From Pseudarthrobacter sp. NIBRBAC000502770 (lineage in GTDB: Bacteria > Actinomycetota > Actinomycetes > Actinomycetales > Micrococcaceae): a stretch of DNA of 64,000 nt. This document shows positions 1 through 11,738 of the stretch, piece by piece (the first letter of the stretch is position 1; each line of letters opens with the position of its first letter). The DNA lies in NCBI RefSeq assembly GCF_006517815.1, contig NZ_CP041198.1, positions 2,108,001-2,172,000 of the forward strand. Reading direction: 5' to 3'. The position numbers and the translations under genes are program-made. The notes under the pieces are model-generated. The model saw only the letters and a list, made by a program, of their open reading frames with translations. It made no database searches and was not told where the DNA came from.

Positions 1-425
1 GACACGGCGAGGGGGCCGGTCAAGGTCAGCAGTTCGAGGGCAACGTCGTCGGCGGGCATCCGCAGTGCCACGGTCCCCTTGGTTTCGCCCAGGTCCCAGT
101 CGAGGGACGGCTGAGCGTGCAGGATCAGTGTCAGGCCACCGGGCCAGAAGGCCTCAGCCAGCTTGCGCGCTTCCGCGGACACCTCGGTGGCCAGGCCGTC
201 CAGCGCGTTGATGCGCGGGATCAGGACGGGCGGCGGCATGGTGCGGCTCCGCCCTTTGGATACCAGCAGCATGGTCACGGCCTGCGGCGAGAACGCGTCC
301 GCGCCGATCCCGTACACGGTGTCCGTGGGGAGCACGACGCACTTCTTTTCGCCGATGGCGCGCTGGGCGTCCTCGAGGCCGCGGGCGCGCTCGTCTTCAA
401 TGGTGCAGTCATAAGTTGTGGTCAC
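1..425 (-). CDS. Threonylcarbamoyl-AMP synthase (Sua5/YciO/YrdC family), 3' end missing
   Basis: This enzyme makes threonylcarbamoyl-AMP from threonine, bicarbonate and ATP, the first step of the t6A modification of ANN-decoding tRNAs in the cytosol. Reading leftward from a GTG at 425, the product contains VLPTDTVYGIGADAF near residue 35, then a KGRSR segment and an FWPGGLTLIL block, all hallmarks of the YrdC fold. The GTG overlaps the prmC stop as GTGA, so translation is probably coupled. The order prfA-prmC-sua5 is common in bacteria. About 141 codons are present and the C-terminus runs off the window, so it cannot be said whether a Sua5-type C-terminal domain follows. Family is sure; the exact start is well supported by the overlap. 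Confidence 0.9.
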   Translation of the reverse strand, partial: MTTTYDCTIEDERARGLEDAQRAIGEKKCVVLPTDTVYGIGADAFSPQAVTMLLVSKGRSRTMPPPVLIPRINALDGLATEVSAEARKLAEAFWPGGLTLILHAQPSLDWDLGETKGTVALRMPADDVALELLTLTGPLAV

Positions 426-1303
426 TGGCCCATTCTTTCATTCGGTGTGGCCTGGTCCGCGAGGACGGCGCTGGTGGCGCGGTCCTTGCCGTTGAGGTCC
501 AGGTGCGTCGTGATGTGCGTCCAGGCTCCGGTCCTGGCAAGCATGGCGGCAATCCAGCCGGCCTGCACTTCGGCGTGTTCCATAACGAAGTAACCCCCTG
601 GCCGCAGCAGCCTGGCAGCGGACTTTGCCGCCGCCGTCGGAAGTTCCATGCCGTCCGCTCCCCCGCCATACAAGGCCTCGGGCGGATCGTGCAGCGCTAC
701 TTCGGGTTCGTTGGGGATGGCTTCCGCCGGGATGTACGGCGGGTTGGATACTACGACGTCGACGCTTCCGTTGAGTTCCTGAAAGGCGTCGCGCAGGTCC
801 CCCAGGACAAGGTCCACGCCTAGCGGCACCAGGTTTTTGGCGGCCCAGGCGTGCGCAAAGGGGCTGAATTCGACCGCGTGCACCTCGGCACCGGGAACCT
901 CCGAAGCGAGCGAACCCGCAATGGCGCCTGAGCCCGTGCCGAGGTCCACGATCCTGGGAGCCTGCATCCCCTTGACGTGGTCGATGGCCAGCTGCACCAC
1001 CGATTCTGTCTCCGGACGCGGGATGAACACGCCAGGACCCACGGCCAGCTCCAGGTAGCGGAAATGCGCCACCCCGGTGATGTGCTGGAGCGGCACCCGC
1101 CCGGCCCGTTCAGCCACCAGCTCCGCATAGCCGTCGGGAGCCGGCGTGTCGCCCAGCATCAGCGCGCGGAGCCGGCCGAGGCCCACGTTCAGCAGGTGGT
1201 CGGCCAGGAGCTCGGCGTCCACCCTGGGGCTGGGCACGCCGGCGTCGCGGAGGACGGCCGTGGCCGCGCTAACGGCCTCGGCGAGGGTCTGGCCCGCGTT
1301 CAT
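422..1303 (-). CDS. prmC: Peptide chain release factor N5-glutamine methyltransferase PrmC
   Basis: PrmC (HemK) methylates the glutamine of the GGQ motif in RF1 and RF2 using S-adenosylmethionine, which speeds peptide release at stop codons. The 293-residue product has a helical N-terminal domain, the SAM-binding motif VDLGTGSGAIA near residue 120 and the catalytic NPPY motif (VVSNPPYIP) near 187. The gene starts 10 bases after the prfA stop, so the enzyme is co-transcribed with a substrate. Its stop overlaps the GTG of the downstream sua5-type gene. Length and motifs match the family and nothing is missing. Confidence 0.95.
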   Translation of the reverse strand: MNAGQTLAEAVSAATAVLRDAGVPSPRVDAELLADHLLNVGLGRLRALMLGDTPAPDGYAELVAERAGRVPLQHITGVAHFRYLELAVGPGVFIPRPETESVVQLAIDHVKGMQAPRIVDLGTGSGAIAGSLASEVPGAEVHAVEFSPFAHAWAAKNLVPLGVDLVLGDLRDAFQELNGSVDVVVSNPPYIPAEAIPNEPEVALHDPPEALYGGGADGMELPTAAAKSAARLLRPGGYFVMEHAEVQAGWIAAMLARTGAWTHITTHLDLNGKDRATSAVLADQATPNERMGQ

Positions 1304-1313
1304 ACCGGGAGGA

Positions 1314-2387
1314 CTAGTCGCCGATGGCGTCCAGGCGTGCCTGTTCGTCCATCTCGATCGCGGACTGGATCACCGGTTCCAGGTCGCCGTTCATGACCTG
1401 GTCAAGGTTGTACGCCTTGTAGCCGGTGCGGTGGTCCGCGATCCGGTTTTCCGGGTAGTTGTAGGTGCGGATCCGCTCGGAGCGGTCCATGGTGCGGATC
1501 TGCGACTTGCGCTGGGCCGAGTTCTCGGCGTCGATCTGCTCCTGCTGGTGGGCCAGGATGCGGGCGCGGAGCACGCGCATGCCGGCCTCGCGGTTCTGGA
1601 GCTGGGACTTCTCGTTCTGCATCGCGACGACGATGCCGGTAGGAAGGTGCGTGATGCGGACGGCCGAGTCCGTGGTGTTGACGGACTGGCCGCCGGGGCC
1701 GGAGGAACGGTAGACGTCGATTTTGAGGTCATTCTGGTTGATTTCGAGCTCTTCGGGCTCGTCCACTTCGGGCAGGACCAGCACGCCGGCCGCGGAGGTG
1801 TGGATGCGGCCCTGGGACTCAGTGACGGGCACGCGCTGGACGCGGTGCACACCGCCTTCGAACTTGAGCCGGGCGTACACGCCTTCGGCGGGGTCGTTGG
1901 AGTTGCCCTTGACGGCCACCTGGACGTCCTTGTATCCGCCCAGGTCCGACTCCGTGGCGGAGATGATTTCGGTCTTCCAGCCGCGGGACTCCGCATAGCG
2001 GGTGTACATGCGCAGCAGATCGCCGGCGAACAGGGCAGCCTCGTCCCCGCCTTCGCCGCCCTTGACCTCGAGGATCACGTTGCGGGCGTCGTCGGGATCG
2101 CGGGGAATCAGCAGGCGCCGCAGCTTGGCCGCGGCAGTTTCCAGGGCAGCCTCCAGTTCAGGGACCTCGGCAGCGAACTCGGGATCCTCGGCAGCCATTT
2201 CCTTGGCCGCGGCAAGGTCATCCCGGATGCCTTCCCACTTGTGGTAAGCCTCAACAATGCCATTGAGCTGAGCCGACCGCCGCCCCAGCTTCCGGGCAAG
2301 CCGCTGGTCAGCATAAACAGCAGGATCCCCCAGCTGCGCCTGGATAGCGTCATGCTCATCAAGCAGGCCCTGTACGGACTCAAACAT
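1314..2387 (-). CDS. prfA: Peptide chain release factor 1
   Basis: RF1 recognises UAA and UAG in the ribosomal A site and triggers hydrolysis of peptidyl-tRNA. The 357-residue protein has the peptidyl-transferase motif GGQ inside [17 protein letters not shown]. In place of the E. coli PAT anticodon tripeptide it has PVT ([10 protein letters not shown]); PxT with Val is a form I recall from actinobacterial RF1 and it still marks RF1 rather than RF2, which has SPF. The start is the ATG at 2387, preceded by an AAAGG-like ribosome site. It is the first gene of a prfA-prmC-sua5 group and lies downstream of rho, separated by a large inverted repeat. Confidence 0.97.
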   Translation of the reverse strand: MFESVQGLLDEHDAIQAQLGDPAVYADQRLARKLGRRSAQLNGIVEAYHKWEGIRDDLAAAKEMAAEDPEFAAEVPELEAALETAAAKLRRLLIPRDPDDARNVILEVKGGEGGDEAALFAGDLLRMYTRYAESRGWKTEIISATESDLGGYKDVQVAVKGNSNDPAEGVYARLKFEGGVHRVQRVPVTESQGRIHTSAAGVLVLPEVDEPEELEINQNDLKIDVYRSSGPGGQSVNTTDSAVRITHLPTGIVVAMQNEKSQLQNREAGMRVLRARILAHQQEQIDAENSAQRKSQIRTMDRSERIRTYNYPENRIADHRTGYKAYNLDQVMNGDLEPVIQSAIEMDEQARLDAIGD

Positions 2388-2466
2388 TTTTCAAAACCTT
2401 TCGTTCTGTGCCCATCTTAAATCAGGCACAAGAAGCGGCGCGCCATGGTGAGCGAACCCCGCAACT

Positions 2467-2580
2467 GCCGCGCGGATGTTCCGCCCAGGGAGTGGCATCG
2501 GGCCTGTCGGAGCGTTGTAGCTGACGTACGCAGTACGTCAGCTACAACGCGAAGGGGCGGGGGCGGAACATCCGCGCGGC
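2467..2580. repeat. Nested two-tier inverted repeat between rho and prfA
   Basis: Two perfect inverted repeats are nested. The outer arms are 20 bp (2467-2486 and 2561-2580), beginning GCCGCGCGGATG and ending TTCCGCCC. The inner arms are 18 bp (2512-2529 and 2533-2550), GCGTTGTAGCTGACGTAC, separated by a 3-base loop. The 74 bases between the outer arms therefore contain a nearly loopless hairpin. It follows rho in the direction of transcription and precedes prfA. No U tract is seen, so it is not a standard intrinsic terminator. It could act as a transcript-end hairpin or be a dispersed palindromic element. I saw no second copy in the window. Confidence 0.85.
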
Positions 2581-2620
2581 ACCCACCGCACGAACGCACC
2601 AGCACCCGCCCCTAACTCAG

Positions 2621-4759
<2,139 letters not shown>

Positions 4760-5051
4760 GAAGGATCCTTCCCCCTCGACGGCGTCCAGACTGGGAGCTG
4801 GACGCGATGATTTGATCTGGGCTGCAGTTCAGATCTGCAGCCGGATTTCAGCCTTGCCGGTTGGATTTCGGCCAGCAGGGCCGGATACTGATTCACCTTG
4901 CGCTGCGCCCACGGCGCAACGCCTGACTGACGCTTCAGGGGCAGTTGGATGCTGCAGATTCCTGCGACAGACCAAGCAGGTGGCACCGGAATACATTCAC
5001 AGTGGTAGATCAAACAGCAACTGAATGCAGGAGCAGATCAGATAGGCGGAA
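4760..5051 (-). other. rho 5' leader / intergenic region with hairpin
   Basis: These 292 bases separate the thrB stop from the rho start and carry no convincing gene. A perfect 8-bp stem with a 7-base loop lies at 4820-4842 (GGCTGCAG / CTGCAGCC), in the stretch that would be the rho mRNA leader. Known rho genes are autoregulated by termination in their leader, so the region may serve that purpose, but this is inference. Just after thrB a short GGCGG/CCGCC stem appears, without a T run. I could not settle on a promoter. Confidence 0.5.
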
Positions 5052-6026
5052 TTACCGCCGGTGCACGTCCACCTTAGCACCTTCAACGTCCACTGCGAGC
5101 TTCAGCACGCGCCAGCCGATGTCCGGCGTGTTCTCCGCCGTAAAGGCTTCGATGAAGGCCACGGCGTCCGTGCCCTGCGCCTCTCCGTTGGCCAGCACCA
5201 GGACGGTGGGCCCTGCGCCGGAAACCACTGCGGCATGGCCTGCCTTGCGGAGGGCGCCGATCAGTGCCGCACTGGGCCGCATGGCCTCCGCGCGGTAGCT
5301 CTGGTGCAGGTAGTCCTCGGTGCCCGGCACCAGGAATTCCGGCTTTTGCGTGAGCGCGTGGATCAGCAGCGCTGCCCTGCCGGAATTCATGGCGGCGGCG
5401 TGGTGTCCCACAGAAGCCGGGAGCAGGGCGCGGGCAGCTTCGGTGGAGAGTTCGAAATCGGGCACCGCCACGACGGGGATCACGGATCCGGCAACTGTGG
5501 CACTGGTGCTGCTGTACTGCTCACTGTCCTGCCATGACAGCGCCAGTCCGCCGAAAATCGCGGGTGCGACGTTGTCCGGGTGGCCTTCCATCTCGCTGGT
5601 GAGCTGGAGGATCCAGTCCTTTCCGCGGCGGCTTTCGGCCGGAACCATGGCATTGGCAGCCGAGACTGCGGCCACCACGGCTGATGCGGAGGAGCCCAGC
5701 CCACGGCCGTGCGGGTTGACGTTGCGGGCCGTCACCTTCAGGCCTCCGTGCCGGTAGCCAAGCCGCCCAAACGCTGCGTCCATGGCCCTGATTACCAGGT
5801 GGCTGGCATCCCGCGGAAGGGTGTCTGCGCCCTCGCCGCTGAGCTCGAAGGCGAGTTCGTCCGTGTCCAGGCTTTCCACGGTCAGGGTGTCGTGCAACGC
5901 CAGGGCCAGTCCCAGGCTGTCGTATCCGGGGCCCAGGTTGGCTGTCGTGGCCGGGACGCGGACGGTAACGCGCTGGCCCGGCTCGATCAGTTGCAGTCCA
6001 ACGGCGGCCTGCGAGGTGGTGTCCAA
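5052..6026 (-). CDS. thrB: Homoserine kinase
   Basis: ThrB phosphorylates homoserine with ATP to give O-phosphohomoserine, the substrate of threonine synthase. The 324-residue GHMP-kinase protein shows the N-terminal VTVRVPATTANLGPGYDSLGL motif and the ATP-binding loop RGLGSSASAV near residue 113, followed by the C-terminal VSGAGPTVLVL motif. It is the last gene of argS-lysA-hom-thrC-thrB and starts two bases after the thrC stop, so the threonine genes are transcribed together. Length and motifs are normal. Confidence 0.95.
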   Translation of the reverse strand: MDTTSQAAVGLQLIEPGQRVTVRVPATTANLGPGYDSLGLALALHDTLTVESLDTDELAFELSGEGADTLPRDASHLVIRAMDAAFGRLGYRHGGLKVTARNVNPHGRGLGSSASAVVAAVSAANAMVPAESRRGKDWILQLTSEMEGHPDNVAPAIFGGLALSWQDSEQYSSTSATVAGSVIPVVAVPDFELSTEAARALLPASVGHHAAAMNSGRAALLIHALTQKPEFLVPGTEDYLHQSYRAEAMRPSAALIGALRKAGHAAVVSGAGPTVLVLANGEAQGTDAVAFIEAFTAENTPDIGWRVLKLAVDVEGAKVDVHRR

Positions 6027-6028
6027 GG

Positions 6029-7135
6029 CTATTTTTCTTCCAGTCCCAGCTCAGCGGCCACTGTGACAACGTCATTCGGAACCTTGACAGGTTGGACGTC
6101 GTTGCCGTCTTCGGTGCGGAGGGCCCACTGCGGGTCCTTGAGGCCATGGCCGGTGACGGTAATGACGATGGTCTTTCCGCTGGCGACCTCGCCGGCGGCG
6201 TGCTTCTTGAGCAGGCCCGCCACGCCGGCCGCGGATCCGGGCTCCACGAAGACGCCTTCCTTGGCTGACAGCCAGCGGTGGGCGTTCAGGATCTCCTCGT
6301 CGGTGACGGCTTCGATGAGCCCACCGGATTCGTCACGGGCGCCTACGGCACCATCCCAGGACGCCGGGTTTCCGATGCGGATGGCTGTGGCGATGGTGTC
6401 TGGTTCGGTGATGGGGTGGCCTGCGACAAACGGGGCGGCACCGGCGGCCTGGAAGCCCCACATTGCGGGCGTCTTGGTGGATACGGCGGGAAGCGTGCCG
6501 GCGGTATCCGATTCGAAGGGAGCGCAATACTCCTTGTAGCCCTTCCAGTAGGCCGTGATGTTGCCGGCGTTGCCCACGGGCAGAACGTGGATGTCCGGTG
6601 CATCACCCAGGGAATCGACCACTTCGAAGGCGCCGGTCTTCTGGCCCTGGATGCGGGCGGGGTTGACGGAGTTGACCAGGAAGACGGGGTAGGACTCCCC
6701 CAGCTTGCGGGCGATGTCCAGGCAGTTGTCGAAGTTGCCGTCCACCTGCAGCAAGGTGGCACCGTGCGCGATCGCCTGGCTGAGCTTGCCCATGGAGATC
6801 TTGCCTTCGGGCACCAGGACGGCGCATTTGAGGCCGGCGGCCGTGGCGTAGGCTGCGGCGGACGCGGAGGTGTTGCCGGTGGAAGCGCAGACCACGGCCT
6901 TGGCGCCGGAGGCCACCGCGGCAGTCATGGCCATGGTCATGCCCCGGTCCTTGAAGGAGCCGGTGGGGTTCATGCCCTCCACCTTCAGGTAGACCTCGGA
7001 CCCGGTGAGTTCTGAGAGCTTCTGCGCGTGAACCAGCGGGGTGCCGCCCTCGCCCAGGGTGATCACCCTGGTGGACTCCGTCACGGGCAGACGGTCAGCG
7101 TATTCGCGGATGACGCCGCGCCATTGGTGAGCCAC
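6029..7135 (-). CDS. thrC: Threonine synthase
   Basis: This PLP enzyme converts O-phosphohomoserine and water to threonine and phosphate. The 368-residue product carries the PLP lysine in [11 protein letters not shown] near residue 65, the phosphate/substrate segment [13 protein letters not shown] and the late VTGHGLKDP motif. It uses a GTG start at 7135 placed directly after the hom stop; the AAGGAG that would serve as its ribosome site lies in the last codons of hom, so translation is likely coupled. It belongs to the shorter, single-step class of threonine synthases typical of actinobacteria. Confidence 0.95.
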   Translation of the reverse strand: MAHQWRGVIREYADRLPVTESTRVITLGEGGTPLVHAQKLSELTGSEVYLKVEGMNPTGSFKDRGMTMAMTAAVASGAKAVVCASTGNTSASAAAYATAAGLKCAVLVPEGKISMGKLSQAIAHGATLLQVDGNFDNCLDIARKLGESYPVFLVNSVNPARIQGQKTGAFEVVDSLGDAPDIHVLPVGNAGNITAYWKGYKEYCAPFESDTAGTLPAVSTKTPAMWGFQAAGAAPFVAGHPITEPDTIATAIRIGNPASWDGAVGARDESGGLIEAVTDEEILNAHRWLSAKEGVFVEPGSAAGVAGLLKKHAAGEVASGKTIVITVTGHGLKDPQWALRTEDGNDVQPVKVPNDVVTVAAELGLEEK

Positions 7136-8452
7136 TTAGACTCCTTCTACCCGCAGAACGGATGTAACTGAATTGATGACGTCCAGGCCCTTTACGGCCT
7201 GGACGGTGGCTGCAAGGGCAGCCTCTGATGCGCGGTGGGTGACAATCCGCAGTTCGGCCGACTCCACGTTGGATTCCGCATCCCGGTGGATGGTCTGCCG
7301 CATGATTTCGATCGAGACGCCGTGCTCGGCGAACAGCTGGGCAATCCGGGCCAGCACACCGGGCTGGTCTGCAACGTCCAGGCCGATGTAGTAGCTGGTG
7401 GTGGCCGCTTCGATGGGCAGCGCCGGGACGTGGCCGGTGGTGGTTTCCGTGCGCTGGGGTCCGCCCAGGACCAGGCGGCGGGCGGCCGACACGAGATCGC
7501 CCATTACGGCAGACGCCGTGGGGGTTCCGCCGGCGCCCTGGCCGTAGAACATCAGCTCGCCGGCGTTCTCGGCTTCGATGAACACGGCGTTGAAGGCACC
7601 GCGGACCGCGGCCAGCGGGTGTTCGCGCGGCAGGAGGGTGGGGTGGACACGGACGGACACGCCTTCCTTGCCGTCAACGTCGGTCAGTTTCTCCGCGATG
7701 GCCAGCAGCTTGATGACGAAGCCGGCGTCTTTGGCCGCGGCGATGTCGGCAGCGCTGACGTTTGAGATTCCCTCGCAGTGGACGTTCTCCAGGGCGAAGC
7801 GGGTGTGGAAGGAGAGCGAGGCCAGGATCGCAGCCTTGGCGGCGGCGTCGTGGCCTTCGACGTCGGCCGTGGGGTCGGCTTCCGCGTAGCCAAGGCGCTG
7901 GGCCTCGGCGAGGGCGTCCGCGAACTGGGCGCCGGTGGTGTCCATCTGGTCGAGGATGAAATTGGTGGTGCCGTTGACGATGCCCAGCACGCGGGTGATC
8001 CGGTCGCCCGAGAGGCTGTCGCGGATGGGGCGCAGGATCGGGATGGCTCCGGCGACGGCGGCCTCGTAGGACAGCTGGACGCCGGCTCGGTCCGCCTCTT
8101 CGTAGAGCGTGGGGCCATCCTGCGCCAGGAGTGCCTTGTTTCCGGTTACCACGCAGGCGCCGTTCTGCAGCGCGGAGAGGATCAGCGTGCGGGCGGGCTC
8201 GATGCCGCCCATCAACTCGATGACAAGGTCGGCGTCCTTGACCAGCGTTTCGGCGTCGGTGGTGAAAAGGTCCTGCGGCAGGTCCACGTCGCGGGGGGCG
8301 TTGACGTTGCGCACGGCGATGCCGCTGAGCTGCAGGCGGGCACCGGCGCGGGCAGCGAGGGCGTCCGCGTCCTCAATGAGGATCCGCGCAACCTGGGCTC
8401 CAACGTTGCCACAGCCCAGCAGGGCTACTTTCAGCGTTCGCATTTCCGTCAT
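7136..8452 (-). CDS. hom: Homoserine dehydrogenase with C-terminal ACT domain
   Basis: Hom reduces aspartate semialdehyde to homoserine with NAD(P)H, the branch point toward threonine and methionine. The 438-residue protein has an N-terminal Rossmann motif (ALLGCGNVGAQVA), the catalytic domain with GIVNGTTNFIL and a lysine-containing EADPTADVEGHDAAAK segment, and a C-terminal ACT domain (YYIGLDVADQPGVLARIAQLF, given here in part as DQPGVLARIA) that in this family binds threonine for feedback inhibition. It abuts lysA, whose stop is directly upstream of its ATG. Feedback control by threonine is inferred from the ACT domain. Confidence 0.95.
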   Translation of the reverse strand: MTEMRTLKVALLGCGNVGAQVARILIEDADALAARAGARLQLSGIAVRNVNAPRDVDLPQDLFTTDAETLVKDADLVIELMGGIEPARTLILSALQNGACVVTGNKALLAQDGPTLYEEADRAGVQLSYEAAVAGAIPILRPIRDSLSGDRITRVLGIVNGTTNFILDQMDTTGAQFADALAEAQRLGYAEADPTADVEGHDAAAKAAILASLSFHTRFALENVHCEGISNVSAADIAAAKDAGFVIKLLAIAEKLTDVDGKEGVSVRVHPTLLPREHPLAAVRGAFNAVFIEAENAGELMFYGQGAGGTPTASAVMGDLVSAARRLVLGGPQRTETTTGHVPALPIEAATTSYYIGLDVADQPGVLARIAQLFAEHGVSIEIMRQTIHRDAESNVESAELRIVTHRASEAALAATVQAVKGLDVINSVTSVLRVEGV

Positions 8453-9925
8453 TCAGGCTCCCATGTCGCGGTTCAGCAGGTCTTCTTCGGTTTCCCCGCG
8501 GACAATCAGCCGGGAAGATCCGTCGCGCACCGCGACAACGCCCGGCCGGGCCAGATAGTTGTAGTTGCTCGAGAGGGCCCAGCAGTAGGCGCCGGTTCCC
8601 GGTACAGCAAGCAGATCACCGGCTGCCACGTCCTCGGGCAGATATACATCTCTAACAACTATGTCGCCGCTCTCGCAATGTTTGCCCACCACGCGGGACA
8701 GCTGCGGGGCGGCGCCGGACGTCCGCGAGGCCAGGACGGCCGAATAATCCGCGTCGTACAGCACCGGGCGGGCGTTGTCGCTCATGCCGCCGTCCACCGA
8801 AACATACCGGCGGGGATACGTAACGTTGTTGCCCGCGTCACCGTCGCCGGAGGTGCCGGGTACGTCCACGCGGACCGTCTTCAGCGTGCCCACTTCGTAC
8901 AGCGTGAAGGTGGTGCTGCCCACGATGGCGCGTCCCGGTTCGATGGAGATGCGCGGCGCGTCGATGCCCAGCTCGGCGCAGGTGGAACGCACGACAGCGG
9001 CCATCGCGTTGGCGATCTCCGCGGCGGGGCGGGGGGTGTCCACCGGCGTGTAGGCGATCCCGTAGCCGCCGCCAAGGTCCAGTTCCGGCAGGGTGATGGA
9101 GTACTTTTCCTGCATGGCGGCCAGGAAGCGCAGCAGTTTCTCGGCGGCCAGCGCAAACCCGTCCGGCTCGAAGATCTGGGAGCCGATGTGGCAGTGCAGG
9201 CCCAGCAGCTCGATGCCAGGATGCGCTGATGCGGCTGCCACCGCTTCCTCGGCAGCGGAGATCCCGGCTTGATCGGTGGTATCGGCAGCCATCGAGAGGC
9301 CGAACTTCTGGTCCTCGTGGGCGGTGGCGATGAATTCGTGCGTGTGGGCATGCACGCCGGGGGTGAGCCGCAGCATGACCTTCGCCTGCTCCCCGCGACC
9401 CTGCGCGATCGCGCCGACCCGCACGAGCTCATCGAGGCTGTCCACCACGATCCGCCCCAGGCCCATGTCAAGCGCCCGGTGGATCTCGCCGTCGGACTTG
9501 TTGTTGCCGTGCAGGGCTACGTCCGCGCCGGGAATTCCGGCCCGGTAGGCCACGGCGAGTTCGCCGCCCGAGGCCGTGTCCAGCCGCAGCCCTTCTTCCT
9601 CCACCCAGCGCACCACCGCGGTGCAGAGGAATGACTTGCCGGCGTAGTACACATCCACTCCCCCGCAGATATCCGCGAAGGCGTCATTAAAGGCGTCGCT
9701 GAATGCCCTGGCGCGGGCACGGAAGTCGTTCTCGCTCATCACGAAAAGCGGGGTCCCGTATTGCCGCTGCAACTCGCTGACGGGGATGCCGCCGATGCTG
9801 AGTTCACCGTCCCCGTTGCGTGCTGCGTCGCCGGCCCACATCGGTTCGTGGAGGGCATTGAGGTCATCCGGAACGGTAAGCCATTCCGGGGCAAGCGGAG
9901 ATCCCTGTGCTGCTGCGTGCGTCAT
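8453..9925 (-). CDS. lysA: Diaminopimelate decarboxylase
   Basis: LysA decarboxylates meso-diaminopimelate to lysine, the last step of lysine synthesis. The 490-residue PLP enzyme of the alanine-racemase fold has the PLP lysine in VYYAGKSFLC near residue 72, the HCHIGSQ motif (LLGLHCHIGSQ), the glycine-rich LDLGGGYGIAY, and the C-terminal CESGDIV and GAYCWA motifs with the catalytic cysteine. It starts five bases after argS, an arrangement long known from Corynebacterium, and precedes hom. The product is somewhat longer than the E. coli enzyme because of an N-terminal extension of about 40 residues. Confidence 0.95.
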   Translation of the reverse strand: MTHAAAQGSPLAPEWLTVPDDLNALHEPMWAGDAARNGDGELSIGGIPVSELQRQYGTPLFVMSENDFRARARAFSDAFNDAFADICGGVDVYYAGKSFLCTAVVRWVEEEGLRLDTASGGELAVAYRAGIPGADVALHGNNKSDGEIHRALDMGLGRIVVDSLDELVRVGAIAQGRGEQAKVMLRLTPGVHAHTHEFIATAHEDQKFGLSMAADTTDQAGISAAEEAVAAASAHPGIELLGLHCHIGSQIFEPDGFALAAEKLLRFLAAMQEKYSITLPELDLGGGYGIAYTPVDTPRPAAEIANAMAAVVRSTCAELGIDAPRISIEPGRAIVGSTTFTLYEVGTLKTVRVDVPGTSGDGDAGNNVTYPRRYVSVDGGMSDNARPVLYDADYSAVLASRTSGAAPQLSRVVGKHCESGDIVVRDVYLPEDVAAGDLLAVPGTGAYCWALSSNYNYLARPGVVAVRDGSSRLIVRGETEEDLLNRDMGA

Positions 9926-9930
9926 GGGTC

Positions 9931-11595
9931 CTACATCCGTTCCGGCGCGGAAACGCCCAGGAGGTCAAGGCCATTCGCCAGTACCTGGCTGGTGGCGTCA
10001 TTCAGCCAGAGCCGGGTGCGGTTGAGGTCCGTGACGGGTTCTTCACCCATGGGGGCAATGCGGCAGGCGTCATACCAGCGGTGGTAGGCCCCGGCGATGG
10101 CCTCGAGGTGGCGCGCCACGCGGTGCGGTTCGCGCAGTTCCGCGGCCTTGGCCACGATGGACGGGTAGCTGCCCAGGTAGGAGAGCAGCTCGTTTTCCGT
10201 GGCGTGGTCCAGGAGCGAGGCGTCGAAGCTGTCCTGGCCGTCCACCTGGCGTTCGACGCCGGCAGCCACCGCGTTGCGCGCGGCGCCGCGGGAACGGGCG
10301 TGGGCGTACTGGACGTAGAACACTGGGTTCTCGTTGCTGTGCTTCTTCAGCAGCTCCGGATCAAGCGTCAACGGCGAGTCCGCGGGGAAACGGGCCAGGG
10401 AGTAGCGGACGGCATCCTTGCCCAGCCACTCAATCAGGTCCTTGAGCTCGATGATGTTGCCCGCGCGCTTGGACAGCTTGGCTCCATTTACCGAAACCAG
10501 CTGGCCAATCAGCACCTCGATGTTGACTTCTGGATCATCCCCGGCCGCGGCCGCAATGGCCTTGAGCCGGTTGATGTAGCCGTGGTGGTCGGCGCCCAGG
10601 AGGTAGATCTTTTCCGTGAAGCCGCGGTCCTTCTTGGACAGGTAGTAGGCGGCGTCCGCGGCGAAGTAGGTGGGCTCGCCGTTGGCGCGGATCATCACGC
10701 GGTCCTTGTCGTCGCCAAAGTCCGTGGTCCGCAGCCAGACCGCACCGCCGTCGTCGAACACGTGGCCCTGCTCGCGAAGGCGCGCCACGGCGCTCTCGAT
10801 CGCGCCGGCGTCGTGCAGTTCCTGCTCGGAGAAGAAGACGTCGAACTCGACGCCGAACTCTGCCAGCGTGGCCTTGATGTCCTTCATCTGGGCTTCATAG
10901 GCCGCGGCCCGGATGACGGGCAGGGCCGCAACTTCGGTGAGCTCGCGGATGTCGGGGTGGGCGGTGAGCACTTCGTGGCCAAGGTCCGCGATGTACTGCC
11001 CGGGGTAGCCGCCGTCGGGCACGGGAAGGCCGTGCAGCCGGTTGTAGACGGAGGTGGCGAAGGTGTTCATCTGCGAGCCGGCGTCGTTGATGTAGTACTC
11101 CGCAGTGACGTCGGCGCCGGAGGCGCGCAACACCCGTGCAATCGAGTCACCCAGGGCTGCCCAGCGGGTGTGTCCGATGTGCAGCGGCCCGGTGGGATTG
11201 GCGGACACGAACTCCATGTTGACCGTGCGGCCGGCGAGCGCCGTATTGGTGCCGTAGCTCCGGCCGGCCTCAACGATGACCTTGGCCAGGGCACCGGCTG
11301 CCGCGGCGTCAACGGTGATGTTCAGGAATCCCGGGCCGGCGATGTCCACCGCGGAAACACCATTGATGGACTTCAGCCGGGCACTGAGGATGGCAGCGAA
11401 TTCACGCGGGTTGGTCCCTGCCGGCTTGGCGAGCTGGAGGGCGATGTTGGTGGCCCAGTCGCCGTGGTCCCTGTTCTTGGGTCGCTCCACGCGCACCTCA
11501 GCGGGAATTGCTGATTCCGCAAGGGCGATTTCGCCGGCGGCGACGGCGTCCTTGAGGCAGGCGGATATGGCGAGGGAAAGTTCTTCGGGAGTCAC
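9931..11595 (-). CDS. argS: Arginyl-tRNA synthetase
   Basis: ArgS charges tRNA-Arg with arginine. The 554-residue class I synthetase has the N-terminal Add-1 domain, the HIGH motif in PTGPLHIGHTRWAALGD near residue 128 and a KLSKRAGN segment standing for KMSKS near residue 370, and the anticodon-binding DALR domain at the C-terminus (YHRWYDACRI). It is the first gene of the lysine/threonine operon. A tRNA-Arg gene lies about 3 kb away but is on the other strand and separately transcribed. Confidence 0.96.
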   Translation of the reverse strand: MTPEELSLAISACLKDAVAAGEIALAESAIPAEVRVERPKNRDHGDWATNIALQLAKPAGTNPREFAAILSARLKSINGVSAVDIAGPGFLNITVDAAAAGALAKVIVEAGRSYGTNTALAGRTVNMEFVSANPTGPLHIGHTRWAALGDSIARVLRASGADVTAEYYINDAGSQMNTFATSVYNRLHGLPVPDGGYPGQYIADLGHEVLTAHPDIRELTEVAALPVIRAAAYEAQMKDIKATLAEFGVEFDVFFSEQELHDAGAIESAVARLREQGHVFDDGGAVWLRTTDFGDDKDRVMIRANGEPTYFAADAAYYLSKKDRGFTEKIYLLGADHHGYINRLKAIAAAAGDDPEVNIEVLIGQLVSVNGAKLSKRAGNIIELKDLIEWLGKDAVRYSLARFPADSPLTLDPELLKKHSNENPVFYVQYAHARSRGAARNAVAAGVERQVDGQDSFDASLLDHATENELLSYLGSYPSIVAKAAELREPHRVARHLEAIAGAYHRWYDACRIAPMGEEPVTDLNRTRLWLNDATSQVLANGLDLLGVSAPERM

Positions 11596-11738
11596 CCCCC
11601 TAGCCTACCGGGGGCCAGTGACAGCAAAGAATTTAACGCCGGCCGAAGCCCCGGGGTGAACCTTTCGGGCAGATCCGGCGTTGTGCAGAGCGTAGCCACT
11701 GCCGCACGGCATGACCTCCGAGTGAAACGAGAGCCTTC

